Positions 33,422 to 41,751 of a stretch of 47,441 nt of DNA are shown here, piece after piece. The stretch lies in contig SVJM01000013.1 in assembly GCA_015068975.1 (NCBI GenBank), forward strand, positions 1 to 47,441, given 5' to 3'. Both the position numbers and the translations under genes were made by a program. How positions within the stretch are numbered: the stretch's first letter is position 1; each line of letters starts with the position of its first letter. The DNA is from Oscillospiraceae bacterium. Lineage in GTDB: Bacteria; Bacillota; Clostridia; UMGS1810. Below the pieces are notes generated by a model. The model saw nothing but the letters and a program-made list of their open reading frames with translations. It was not told the origin of the DNA and ran no database searches.

Positions 33422-35515
33422 ATGAAAACCCATATTAGTTTTGATTACAACAAACCTACACTTTATGTAGACGGAAATATTACATCACCGGTTATATATG
33501 CATTAAGTGATTTTCCCGGTGCTCGTTCAAATACATATCAGGCAATGATAAATGTTGCCAATTTTGGATGTGTGGGGATTGATCTCGTAGAGGTTGATGT
33601 GAAACTTCACTATGGTTGGCATAAGGTATCTGATTTTGACACAGAGCCTATGAGAGAAGAAATTGCCTGTGCACTTGATGCCAATGAAAATGCAAAAATC
33701 ATAGTAAGACTTCACCTTAATCCACCTTACTGGTGGTTGAGAGATAATCCTGATGAATGTGTTTTATACAGAACACGAGATGGTGAAATATTAGGAATTG
33801 ATGATGGCGAACAGGAAAGACTTATAACCAACGACAATCACTGTTATTTAAGAGTAAGCCTTGCTTCTGAAAAATGGAAGAGGGAAGCAGGAGAACTTAT
33901 GGTTAGGTTTATGGAAAGTATAAAAGGTACTCGTGAGGGTAATTCCCTTGTTGCTATTCAGGTTGCCTGCGGAATGTTTGGCGAATGGCATCACTGGGGA
34001 TATACTCCTGATGTATCCGTTAACGCAAAAAATGCTTTCAAAAAGTATCTCAAAGAAAAATATGTATCAGAAGATGCTTTGAGCAAAGCATGGAATGAAG
34101 ATGTTACATTTGAAACCGCATATTATACACCTGAATTAAAATCTGTCGGACCTGACGATGTATTACTAGATCCAAGGACAATGCAGAGTACGATTGATTC
34201 AATGATGAGCAATCAGAAAATAACCGTTGATACAATAGAGTATTTTGCCCGTCTTGTGAAAGAAACTATGCCGGATATTCTTTGCGGAAGCTTCTACGGA
34301 TATTATTTCAATTCCGGAGAAGGAGCGCGTACTATAGGAGGCCACCTTTGTCCGCATACACTTTTCAGAGAAGACAGCCCTGTGGATTTTCTTTGTGGGC
34401 CTTTCCCTTATTACGGTGTTAACCGTGAGCCTGACGGATTACCTATGCAGAGAGCGCTTCTTGAGTCGATGCGACTCAATCACAAACTCTGGATTACGGA
34501 AATGGATCAGCATCCTGCAGGTATGGAATTCATACATGGAGGCGATCCTGACAGAATTGAAGAAACAAAGGCAATGTTATGGAGGAATACTCTTCAGCCA
34601 ATTCTTGCGGGTGAGGGTTTCTGGTATTATGATCACAGAATTGTACCTTGGATAGTATCTCCCGAAAGTCAGAATCAGGCGGCAAAGAGTATATACAGAA
34701 AAAGAGGATGGTGGGACAATCCCGTCCTGATGGATGAAATAAAAAAGATTCAGGATTTCTGCGAAAATGTTGTTGACAAAGAATATACAAATCATAATGA
34801 TGTGCTTGTGGTATATGATACGGAAAGTTTCTACTACCGAAGATGGATAGATCAGTTTTCCGAGGAGTATTTATTGTTGAAAAGTCTTGCCAAATACGGT
34901 GCATCATACGATTGTATTTACGAGAAGGACCTTGACAAATGCGATACAGCATCATACAAATGTATAATATTTGCCAACTGTCACAAAGTCGATAAGGTTA
35001 TGATGCAAAAACATAAAAAACTTTCTGAAAAGTCATTTGTTATTATGTTAAACTGTTACGGATACTGTGACGGAGAAAGCTTGTCGGAAGAAAATATTTC
35101 TGAAGCGTCGGGAATAAGGATGAAAAAAACAGAAGCAACCCATTTTATTTCCGGAGACGGACATACGGAACTCAAAATAGAATTTGCTCCGTTTTTTGAA
35201 ATCGTTGACAAAGATGCAGAGCCTGTCGCATACTATGACAACGGAAAGGTATCAGCGGCTGTAAAGGGAAATACGGCATATTCTCAGATTCCGTTTCTTA
35301 CGAGAGAAGTAGCAGAGATTCTTCTCAAACGTGCAGGGGTACATTCCTGGTGCGATTCGGGGGAACCTGTTATGACCGGATTCGGTTATATGGCAATCAA
35401 CTGTCAGAAAGAAGGGGCAAGGACGGTGTATATTCCCGGTCATGAGCCTTTGAAACTAGAAACCGAAGGTTATGAAACTGTAATTTATGATATAAAAAAA
35501 GGAGAAAGAATATGA
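33422..35515 (+). CDS. Clan A glycoside hydrolase, beta-galactosidase (GH42)-like
   Basis: A 697-residue enzyme with a GH42-like layout: TIM barrel (to about 420), a Rossmann-like trimerisation-type domain (about 455-570, starting LVVYDTESFYYRRW), and a C-terminal beta domain. Candidate catalytic glutamates are in ACGMFGEWHHWG (acid/base) and LWITEMDQHP (nucleophile). There is no signal peptide, so it works on imported oligosaccharides or glycosides. The acid/base lacks the usual Asn-Glu pair, so the exact GH family is uncertain. It lies 11 bp after the dehydratase gene and overlaps the next gene by 4 bp. Confidence 0.75.
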   Translation: MKTHISFDYNKPTLYVDGNITSPVIYALSDFPGARSNTYQAMINVANFGCVGIDLVEVDVKLHYGWHKVSDFDTEPMREEIACALDANENAKIIVRLHLNPPYWWLRDNPDECVLYRTRDGEILGIDDGEQERLITNDNHCYLRVSLASEKWKREAGELMVRFMESIKGTREGNSLVAIQVACGMFGEWHHWGYTPDVSVNAKNAFKKYLKEKYVSEDALSKAWNEDVTFETAYYTPELKSVGPDDVLLDPRTMQSTIDSMMSNQKITVDTIEYFARLVKETMPDILCGSFYGYYFNSGEGARTIGGHLCPHTLFREDSPVDFLCGPFPYYGVNREPDGLPMQRALLESMRLNHKLWITEMDQHPAGMEFIHGGDPDRIEETKAMLWRNTLQPILAGEGFWYYDHRIVPWIVSPESQNQAAKSIYRKRGWWDNPVLMDEIKKIQDFCENVVDKEYTNHNDVLVVYDTESFYYRRWIDQFSEEYLLLKSLAKYGASYDCIYEKDLDKCDTASYKCIIFANCHKVDKVMMQKHKKLSEKSFVIMLNCYGYCDGESLSEENISEASGIRMKKTEATHFISGDGHTELKIEFAPFFEIVDKDAEPVAYYDNGKVSAAVKGNTAYSQIPFLTREVAEILLKRAGVHSWCDSGEPVMTGFGYMAINCQKEGARTVYIPGHEPLKLETEGYETVIYDIKKGERI

Positions 35516-36297
35516 AAACAGCACTTATCACCGGTGCTTGCATAAACACCGGCGTTGATATTGTAAACCGCTTTGCATCAGAGGGTGTGAATGTGGTCTT
35601 TACAGGCAGAAATCCCGAAAAGGTAAAAATCGCAGAGGAAGGCTACAGAAAGAATTTTTCTGATGTGTATATCGAAGGATATGCTATTGATTCATTGAAT
35701 GATGATTTTTCTATAGACGAAAAAAGTGTTGATGAAATGTTTGATTTCTTTGACAAAAAAGGTGTATTTTTTGATACAATTGTTCTTAATGCGGCAGATC
35801 AGGGACTGGATATGAAAATCTTTGAGAATTCCGCAAAAGAATTTATGAAGGTGCTTAACACCAATGTGGGATGGAATTATGTAATATGTGACAGAGCTGC
35901 AAAGAGAATGAAAGAGAGAAATGGTGGAAGTATCACTTTTGTAAACTCAAATACCGCTTATCGTGCAATTCCTGACCGTATTGCTTATGTTTCTTCCAAA
36001 GGCGGTCAGCTTGGGCTTATGAGAGCACTTGCAATTGACCTTGGAAAGTATAATATCAGGGTAAATGCAGTTCTTCCCGGTATGATAAAGACAGACAGAT
36101 GGGAAAAGAACCCCGAGTTTTATGAAAAAGTTCCTTCACGTTATACTCCTATAGGTGACGTGGCAGTAGGAGCTGATATAGCAGATGCGGTATGGTATTT
36201 TGCTGCACATGCAAGAAATACAACGGGCGCAGAATTGGTGGTTGATGGTGGAAACACTGTTCAGCTTTATCCTGTGAACTGCCCTGAATTCAACTGA
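35512..36297 (+). CDS. Short-chain dehydrogenase/reductase
   Basis: A 261-residue classical SDR. The cofactor motif TGACINTG is near the N-terminus, followed by VNVVFTGRNPEK; the Arg-Asn there suggests NADP(H). The active site is YxxxK in IAYVSSKGG with a preceding Ser, and the C-terminal TTGAELVVDGG is typical of the family. ATGA overlap with the upstream hydrolase gene indicates coupling. In context it probably oxidises a sugar or sugar-acid intermediate of the dehydratase pathway; this is inference. Confidence 0.88.
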   Translation: MKTALITGACINTGVDIVNRFASEGVNVVFTGRNPEKVKIAEEGYRKNFSDVYIEGYAIDSLNDDFSIDEKSVDEMFDFFDKKGVFFDTIVLNAADQGLDMKIFENSAKEFMKVLNTNVGWNYVICDRAAKRMKERNGGSITFVNSNTAYRAIPDRIAYVSSKGGQLGLMRALAIDLGKYNIRVNAVLPGMIKTDRWEKNPEFYEKVPSRYTPIGDVAVGADIADAVWYFAAHARNTTGAELVVDGGNTVQLYPVNCPEFN

Positions 36298-36323
36298 TAG
36301 TTTCATTATAAACTAACAGAAAT

Positions 36324-36354
36324 CCGGGTATCTTATGATACCCGGTAATTTTTT
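36324..36354 (+). terminator. Terminator of the dehydratase-GH-SDR operon
   Basis: CCGGGTATC pairs with GATACCCGG (loop TTAT) and is followed by a T-run. Confidence 0.85.
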
Positions 36355-36440
36355 GCGTTTTAGTGTTGTCAGACTGTCGAATAATTAATTGTTTAAACGC
36401 AATATATGTCATTTTAAAAAGTGTCAACCTTATTTTGCAA

Positions 36441-36529
36441 TCCCTCCACCGCTGATGCGGTCCCCCTCCCTTTAACAAAGGAGGCTTAGAATTTTCGCCA
36501 ACCAAGCGCCCCTTGCGAAAGGGGACCTT
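36441..36529. repeat. GC-rich triple-hairpin intergenic repeat
   Basis: Three successive hairpins: ACCGCtgatGCGGT, CCTCCCTTTaacAAAGGAGG and CCCCTTgcgaAAGGGG. The base composition is unlike the AT-rich surroundings. Similar elements with GCCAACCAAGC-type spacers are common between genes in Clostridia (from memory, not checked). The right edge coincides with the start of homology to the GH10 3' end. Confidence 0.6.
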
Positions 36530-36709
36530 ATCTATAATAAGTGGTGGACTCGTGATGCTAAGGCAACAACAGATGCAGAAGGTAAAGCTACTGTAAGAGG
36601 ATTCTACGGTGATTATGATGTGACCGTTTCAGCCAACGGCAAGACAAAAACCGTTATGGCAGCATATCATAAGGGATATAATAATACTCTTGAAATTGTA
36701 ATGGAATAG
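36524..36709 (+). pseudogene. 3'-terminal remnant of a third GH10 xylanase
   Basis: The 186 bp from GAC at 36524 to TAG at 36709 translate as the last 61 residues of a GH10 protein of this type (DLIYNKWWTRDAKATTD through NNTLEIVME). I count 13 differences over 186 aligned bases from 40262-40447 of the second xylanase, most of them in the last 25 bp. No start codon, ribosome site or upstream xylanase sequence remains. It is a leftover of deletion or recombination between tandem paralogues. Confidence 0.88.
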
Positions 36710-36794
36710 AAATTTAAAAATCCCCCATACCGCAAAACGGCAAGGGAGATATAAAAATATATTTTTAAATTTGAAATTCAATATTGCTAATGAG

Positions 36795-36821
36795 GGAAAG
36801 CATCAAAAATTGATGCTTTCC
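36795..36821. other. Hairpin between two gene remnants
   Basis: GGAAAGCATCA pairs with TGATGCTTTCC with a short A/T loop. It has no clear T-run on either strand, so terminator function is doubtful. The rest of 36710-36853 is AT-rich and shows nothing else. Confidence 0.35.
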
Positions 36822-36853
36822 TTTGATTATAAGCTCTTTTGTTTGTAAAATAA

Positions 36854-37192
36854 TCAAAAATTTATTTGTTTTTGTATATCAGATTTCACTAACATCTCAT
36901 CATTTTCTTTTGTATAACTTACAGAAATCTTCCCATAAGGAGTCACAATGCTTCCTTTTGCCCATTTAAGATTTGGTATGTTTGCAGGATTAATTTCGAT
37001 TTGGGGTTCATTGCTCCATGTCACTTTATATTTTATACCCAATATATATTCAAATAAATAAGCAACCACAGAACCAAACATAGGATGAGAATGAGAGCGT
37101 GACTTTCCCCAGTATTCCCTGAATGATGTTGCACCGTCATTTTTCCATTTTGCATTATTAAATATTTCCTCAAAACTGTATTTTTTGTTCAT
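36854..37192 (-). pseudogene. C-terminal fragment of a GH78 alpha-L-rhamnosidase
   Basis: 112 residues that match only the end of bacterial alpha-L-rhamnosidases: NDGATSFREYWG, RSHSHPMFGSVVAYLF and WAKGSIVTPYGKISVSY. The catalytic barrel, usually 500 or more residues upstream, is gone. AGGAGG is still placed before an ATG, directly behind the AraC gene at 37210. A large internal deletion therefore probably fused the original translation start region to the C-terminus. It may still be translated but cannot be an active enzyme. Confidence 0.7.
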
Positions 37193-37209
37193 TATGATAT
37201 TGCCTCCTG

Positions 37210-38046
37210 TCAGGATTTGAATTTTCTGTATTCACTTGGGGTGCAGTGCTTGTATTCTTTAAACACCTTGCCGAAATAAGCCATTGATGAAAAACCGCAT
37301 CTGTCAGTAATTTCACTGATGGGAAGTTTGGTTGTCAGGAGGAGTTTTTCGGCATTCATTATTCTTGCGAAATTCAGATAATCAACAAAAGATATTCCGA
37401 ATTCTGCTTTGAATAATCTGCAGAAGTGTGCCTTATTCACATTAAGTATACTGCTTACGTTTTCCAGAGAAAAGGATGATGATATATTGTCATTAACATA
37501 TTCTATTACAGGTAAAAATCTCTCTGTTTTTTTGCCTGCAAATAAATCCTCGGGATTTGTAAGTATTTTGTATCGGTAAAGAATTGCAAATATCATGGAA
37601 ATCTGCGCTTTAATATAATTTTCGTATGACGGTTTTTTGTTTACCTGTTCTTCTCTTGCGGTTTCTATACATTTTTTCAGTTCTTTATTTGCATCTGTGC
37701 CCGATTTTATAAGGATGCAATCTTCGTCAAAAAACTCTTCCATCGAATGAGTAAAAAGAGCGGTGTTGTTTGAAGCGGTTTTTGAAAAAATTATAACTAT
37801 TACAGGGGACATCGGGTACATAACAGAACTGTGTGCCACATTTCTGTTTACAAAGAATATATCTCCTTTTTCAAGAGTGTATTTGCGGTCATTAACAATG
37901 TATTCTTTTTTTCCGTCAAGCAACAGACTTATTTCATATTCATCGTGGATATGCTTTTCCACATCTTTTATTTGATCTTTATAGCGTCCCAGTTGGATGC
38001 TTACTACAGAATCTCTCAGCGTAGAATCAGGAAACTGAACTCTCAT
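37210..38046 (-). CDS. AraC-family transcriptional regulator
   Basis: A 278-residue regulator with a cupin sensor (about 35-90: KEYIVNDRKYTLEKGDIFFV, then NVAHSSV) and a C-terminal AraC DNA-binding domain (ENVSSILNVNKAHFCRLFKA; DRCGFSSMAYFGKVFKEYKH). AAGGAG lies 7 nt before the ATG. It is divergent from the second GH10 xylanase, mirroring the arrangement at 2.2-5.4 kb, so it probably controls that gene. Confidence 0.92.
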   Translation of the reverse strand: MRVQFPDSTLRDSVVSIQLGRYKDQIKDVEKHIHDEYEISLLLDGKKEYIVNDRKYTLEKGDIFFVNRNVAHSSVMYPMSPVIVIIFSKTASNNTALFTHSMEEFFDEDCILIKSGTDANKELKKCIETAREEQVNKKPSYENYIKAQISMIFAILYRYKILTNPEDLFAGKKTERFLPVIEYVNDNISSSFSLENVSSILNVNKAHFCRLFKAEFGISFVDYLNFARIMNAEKLLLTTKLPISEITDRCGFSSMAYFGKVFKEYKHCTPSEYRKFKS

Positions 38047-38098
38047 GGTGGTTCTCCTTAAATATCAATATTTTTATAATATATGCAAATATATATTC

Positions 38099-38126
38099 TT
38101 TACATTTCAAATTGATATGTTATAAT
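38099..38126 (+). promoter_or_regulatory. Promoter of the second xylanase
   Basis: -35 TTTACA (38099-38104), 16 bp, -10 TATAAT (38121-38126), about 50 bp before the xylanase start and divergent from the AraC gene. Confidence 0.75.
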
Positions 38127-38176
38127 CAGATTATAAATGTTATGTTTGCAAAAGTCAATGTTAAGGAGGAAATATG

Positions 38177-40447
38177 ATGAAAAAGGTTATAAGTATTGTT
38201 TTGTCAATTATTATGATTGCATCTTTATTTGTAGTTAATATGAATGTATTTGCGGATGATGAAATCAAAATATTGATAAATGATAAAAAACAGGCATATG
38301 ATGTTATGCCTCGGATTATAAACGGAAGAACATTGGTTCCCTTGAGAGGTATATTTGAGGCACTTGGTGCTGAAATTATATGGGATGATGCGACAAAAAC
38401 CGTTACCGCAGCAAAGGGAAGCTCAAAGGTAGTATTATCTATCGGAAACACCGAAGCAAAAATAAATGACAATACAGTGCTGCTTGATGTACCTGCATCA
38501 ATTATTTCTTCAAGAACAATGGTTCCTGCCAGATTTGTTGCAGAAAGTCTTGGTTGCAGGGTGGACTGGGATGGAAATACAAGAACGGTCATTATTAATT
38601 CATCAAAGGGTATGGCAGAACTTATTTCTGATTTTCACAGACCGGTTCCTTCGGAATTTGAAAAGTCAAAGGACCTGAATGATTATTATCATTTTGAGAG
38701 AGAATCTATTGAGGAACAGGAAGCAAAATATGCAGAAGTAAAAAAAGACGGCACAGTAGTGTGCAGTGAGGAAGATTTCCTTGAAGGTGCCAAACTTCAG
38801 GGAGCAAAAAATTACGGAAGTTTTGAGGTGTATGATGCAGTTGATATGCCTTTTAAGAAAATAGTAAGTCTTAAATGTACAAAAATTCCCGAAAAGGATT
38901 CGTTGCTCATCTTAAAAACATCTGCTTCTACCGAGAAGGTTGAAGGTGAGGGCGTCGCAAAGGACGAACAGATGCTTATTGCATTCCGTTTCAGACTGAA
39001 GGACGGCGGAGTAAACGATATAGGAACTATCAAGGTTCAGGTAGAGCACCCTGTCACATTCAAAAAAGCAATATTTACAGAGGTTACCGCTGATAAAGAA
39101 TGGAAAATCGTATACCTTCCTTACAAAGGAAAGGATACTACAAGTGTGGGTATAAGATTTGGTTATTCTCTTCAGACTATTGAACTGGGAGGTATAGAAG
39201 TTCTTAATTTCGGCAAGGACTACGATGCGTCAAAACTTCCCTATACTGCCGAGGTGTGTGCAGGTCTTGAAAAAGAAGAACAGTGGAGAATAGATGCACT
39301 GGAAAGAATCGAAAAAATAAGAAAAGGTGATTTTGCCGTAGTGGTAAAGGATAAGGACGGAAATCCTGTTGCAAATGCTGAAGTTGAACTCGATATGTTT
39401 GAGCATGAATTTCAGTTTGGTAATGTAATCAACGGAACCGCGAAAACCAATGATACATACAGACAGAAGTTCAGCGAACTTTTTAATACGGCAGTTCTTG
39501 AAACAAGTATGAAGTGGGCACCTTATGAGGCAAATAAGGCTTCTTCAAGAGAATTGGTAAATGTGGCTAAAGAACTTGGCGTAAAAAATATGAGAGGTCA
39601 CGTTCTCTTTTGGGAAAGACAGTACGGCTCTGACAAAAAGACAAATATGACTCCCGATTATATGTATGCGGAGGATATTAAGGGAAATAAAGAAAAAATC
39701 GAAGAACTCTGTAACGCTCATATAGATGATATCTGCAATGCATTTAAAGGCGAAATCTCCGACTGGGATGTTATAAACGAAATTATAGATAATGATGATA
39801 TAAGAGTTGCTTACGGCTCTGATGAACTGTTTAACAAGTGGTTTGAACGAACAAGACAGGTAGTGGGAGAGGAGTGCGACCTTTATTATAACGAAGCCTA
39901 TATGTTTGACGGCAGATTGCAGGAAAAGGTGCAGAAACTTTGTGATTTGGGCGTGGATTTTGACGGAATTGGACTTCAGTCTCATCTTGACAGTACAAAG
40001 TACGGACCTTATGATGTGCTCAATCTCTATGATTTGTTGAGAAAGTTCGGGAAACGTATCAAAGTGACAGAGTACTCCAATTCAACACCTGATCCCAAAC
40101 TTCAGGGCAATTACATAAGAGATATGATGATAATAGCATTTGCGGAAGAAATGTGTGATGGTTTTGTTATGTGGGGATTTAAGGATGGTGCTTCATATGC
40201 CGCATATTCACCACTGTTTTATAAAGATTGGTCCGAGAAACCGGGAGTATTGGTATACAAGGATCTTGTGTATAATAAATGGTGGACTCGTGATGCTAAG
40301 GCAACAACAGATGCAGAAGGTAGAGCTACTGTAAGAGGATTCTACGGTGATTATGATGTGACCGTTTCAGCCAACGGCAAGACAAAAACCGTTATGGCAG
40401 CATATCATAAGGGATATAACAATACTTTGGAAGTAGTACTGGATTAA
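38177..40447 (+). CDS. Secreted modular GH10 endo-1,4-beta-xylanase (paralogue)
   Basis: A 756-residue paralogue of the xylanase at 3154, with the same modules: signal peptide (ending near FADDE), stalk domain (NGRTLVPLRGIFEALGA, SRTMVPARFVAESLGC), CBM-like beta-sandwich (about 185-355), GH10 barrel and C-terminal Ig-like domain. The acid/base is E535 in WDVINE and the nucleophile is E632 in KVTEYS. ATG 38177 lies 7 nt after AGGAGG; ATG 38174 is the alternative. The barrel differs from the first copy, with for example GNVINGTAK where the first has GIATGPK, so the specificities may differ. Its last 186 bp are duplicated at 36524. Confidence 0.93.
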   Translation: MKKVISIVLSIIMIASLFVVNMNVFADDEIKILINDKKQAYDVMPRIINGRTLVPLRGIFEALGAEIIWDDATKTVTAAKGSSKVVLSIGNTEAKINDNTVLLDVPASIISSRTMVPARFVAESLGCRVDWDGNTRTVIINSSKGMAELISDFHRPVPSEFEKSKDLNDYYHFERESIEEQEAKYAEVKKDGTVVCSEEDFLEGAKLQGAKNYGSFEVYDAVDMPFKKIVSLKCTKIPEKDSLLILKTSASTEKVEGEGVAKDEQMLIAFRFRLKDGGVNDIGTIKVQVEHPVTFKKAIFTEVTADKEWKIVYLPYKGKDTTSVGIRFGYSLQTIELGGIEVLNFGKDYDASKLPYTAEVCAGLEKEEQWRIDALERIEKIRKGDFAVVVKDKDGNPVANAEVELDMFEHEFQFGNVINGTAKTNDTYRQKFSELFNTAVLETSMKWAPYEANKASSRELVNVAKELGVKNMRGHVLFWERQYGSDKKTNMTPDYMYAEDIKGNKEKIEELCNAHIDDICNAFKGEISDWDVINEIIDNDDIRVAYGSDELFNKWFERTRQVVGEECDLYYNEAYMFDGRLQEKVQKLCDLGVDFDGIGLQSHLDSTKYGPYDVLNLYDLLRKFGKRIKVTEYSNSTPDPKLQGNYIRDMMIIAFAEEMCDGFVMWGFKDGASYAAYSPLFYKDWSEKPGVLVYKDLVYNKWWTRDAKATTDAEGRATVRGFYGDYDVTVSANGKTKTVMAAYHKGYNNTLEVVLD

Positions 40448-40448
40448 A

Positions 40449-40495
40449 TATTTCAAAAAAATAAATGGTGCAAATATGCACCATTTATTTTTTTG
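40449..40495. terminator. Bidirectional terminator after the second xylanase
   Basis: TCAAAAAAATAAATGGTGC pairs with GCACCATTTATTTTTTTGA, an almost perfect palindrome with A- and T-runs. It serves the xylanase and reaches into the end of the convergent AraC fragment. Confidence 0.9.
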
Positions 40496-40736
40496 AAATA
40501 TTGCGATATTTAAGAGGAGACATACCGTATTTGTTTTTAAATATGGTATAAAAATATGTTTCTGTTCCGTAAAAGGCCTGAGCCGCAATATCAGATATTT
40601 TCATATCGGTGGTTTTTAAGAGAACCTCGGCAATTGCAAGTCTTTTTTCTGTTAAAAGCTCCGAAAATGTACATTTGTATTCTTTTTCTATTATTCTGGA
40701 TATTTGCTTTTCTGACAGAAAAATATTATTTGCCAC
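40485..40736 (-). pseudogene. Truncated AraC-family regulator (DNA-binding domain only)
   Basis: 83 residues covering only the C-terminal helix-turn-helix region: FLSEKQISRIIEKEYKCTF and the AraC signature TYFYTIFKNKYGMSPLKY. The first helix is incomplete and the whole sensor domain is missing. The upstream sequence is the repeat element and its 48-bp duplicate. No ribosome site is evident. It is most likely a gene broken by insertion or expansion of the repeat. Confidence 0.75.
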
Positions 40737-40780
40737 ATAATATTATTTAATACTCTCTCTTCGCCTTTTGTGTTCAGGGC
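40733..40780. repeat. 48-bp direct repeat, left copy
   Basis: It runs from CCACATAATATTATTTAATA to GTTCAGGGC and recurs at 40920-40967 with a single mismatch, 187 bp away. It is the outer arm of the structured repeat, so this is a truncated second unit of a tandem array. Confidence 0.85.
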
Positions 40781-40980
40781 AAAAAGAGATTAGAGAGGGA
40801 GTAAAATTTGTTCTGAATGTACAAACTGAACCAAAGCTGTATGTGATACTGCGAAGGTGAAAGTTTGTGCATAACAAAAGGCACATAAACAAAGAAAATC
40901 TTATATCACACAAGATTTTCCACATAATATTATTTAATACTCTCTCTTCGCCTTTTGTGGTCAGGGCAAATTTTACCCCT
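40781..40980 (-). repeat. Structured repeat (copy E)
   Basis: Fourth full copy of the element. It keeps GAACCAAAGCTGTATG, the imperfect core hairpin GCTGTAT/ATACTGC and GCGAAGGTGAA. The second stem is now GAAAATCTT/AAGATTTTC and the outer stem ACAAAAGGC/GCCTTTTGT. An extra long arm pairs AGAGGGAGTAAAATTTG with CAAATTTTACCCCTCT. It abuts the TAG stop of yunB at 40981 in the same sense. Confidence 0.8.
40920..40967. repeat. 48-bp direct repeat, right copy
   Basis: Matches 40733-40780 with one T/G difference. It lies inside copy E of the structured repeat. Confidence 0.85.
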
Positions 40981-41661
40981 CTACTCGATTATGTCTAATA
41001 CATAGTCCTCTATAGTTCCCTCTATCTCATTTACTCCTGTATATGTTTCCGGCACATCTCCCACAATAACAGTATGCGCTGCAATAATAGATGTCTCTAT
41101 ATCCGAACTTGTTTTAAATCCCGGCATTACTCCGCTTACCTTAGTATTTATATCCAGATACACCTCATGACAGGTCTGATTTATACCCATACTCTTAAAT
41201 TCATCCCGATAGTCTACATATACCGTGCCATGGGGAATTATCCTGAATGGTATTTTTGGCCCCATACCCATAAGAAATTCCAGCTCAAGGAAGTTTCCCA
41301 GTGGTATTGCAATATCCGTATAATGAGTGTCGTTGAGCTGTTCAAGTATTTCAAGCACAAGGTCAGATTTTATCCTGTTCATTTTTACAAAGTCTATGCT
41401 TATTGATGACACATGCTCCTCGGTATCCTTTTGCATTATTACAATGTCCGAATATTTAATATTGTTGTTTTTCAATACATTACTTACCGCTTTGTTTATG
41501 ACCTTGTTTGATATGTATTCCATTCTTGTTTGTGCAACCCTTAGTATCATTGGCCGCATAGTGCAGAAATACAGCTTCAATATGTATATTATCACAAAGA
41601 TTATTACTGCAATTATATAATATTTTTTTGAGATTGACGGAAGAGATAGCTTACGAAACAT
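40981..41661 (-). CDS. yunB: Sporulation protein YunB
   Basis: A 226-residue protein with one N-terminal transmembrane helix (about 15-33) and the YunB-typical middle and end: LGNFLELEFLMGMGPKIPF, GINQTCHEVYLDI and a late DVPETYTG. YunB is made in the mother cell under sigma-E in Bacillus and is needed for normal sporulation; its biochemical role is unknown. AAAAGGTG precedes the ATG. It is divergent from a class B PBP gene. The stop codon is directly followed by a structured repeat. Confidence 0.9.
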   Translation of the reverse strand: MFRKLSLPSISKKYYIIAVIIFVIIYILKLYFCTMRPMILRVAQTRMEYISNKVINKAVSNVLKNNNIKYSDIVIMQKDTEEHVSSISIDFVKMNRIKSDLVLEILEQLNDTHYTDIAIPLGNFLELEFLMGMGPKIPFRIIPHGTVYVDYRDEFKSMGINQTCHEVYLDINTKVSGVMPGFKTSSDIETSIIAAHTVIVGDVPETYTGVNEIEGTIEDYVLDIIE

Positions 41662-41751
41662 ACAATCACCTTTTTTATTATATTCAAATATTTAAATATC
41701 TGTGATTGAATATAATTCCATATTTTGCAAATACTTAAACAGGTGATATAA

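Noticed and set aside
40733-40967. Target-site duplication around an inserted element
   Set aside because: 48 bp is too long for a target duplication, and the repeated sequence is part of the element itself, so partial tandem duplication fits better.
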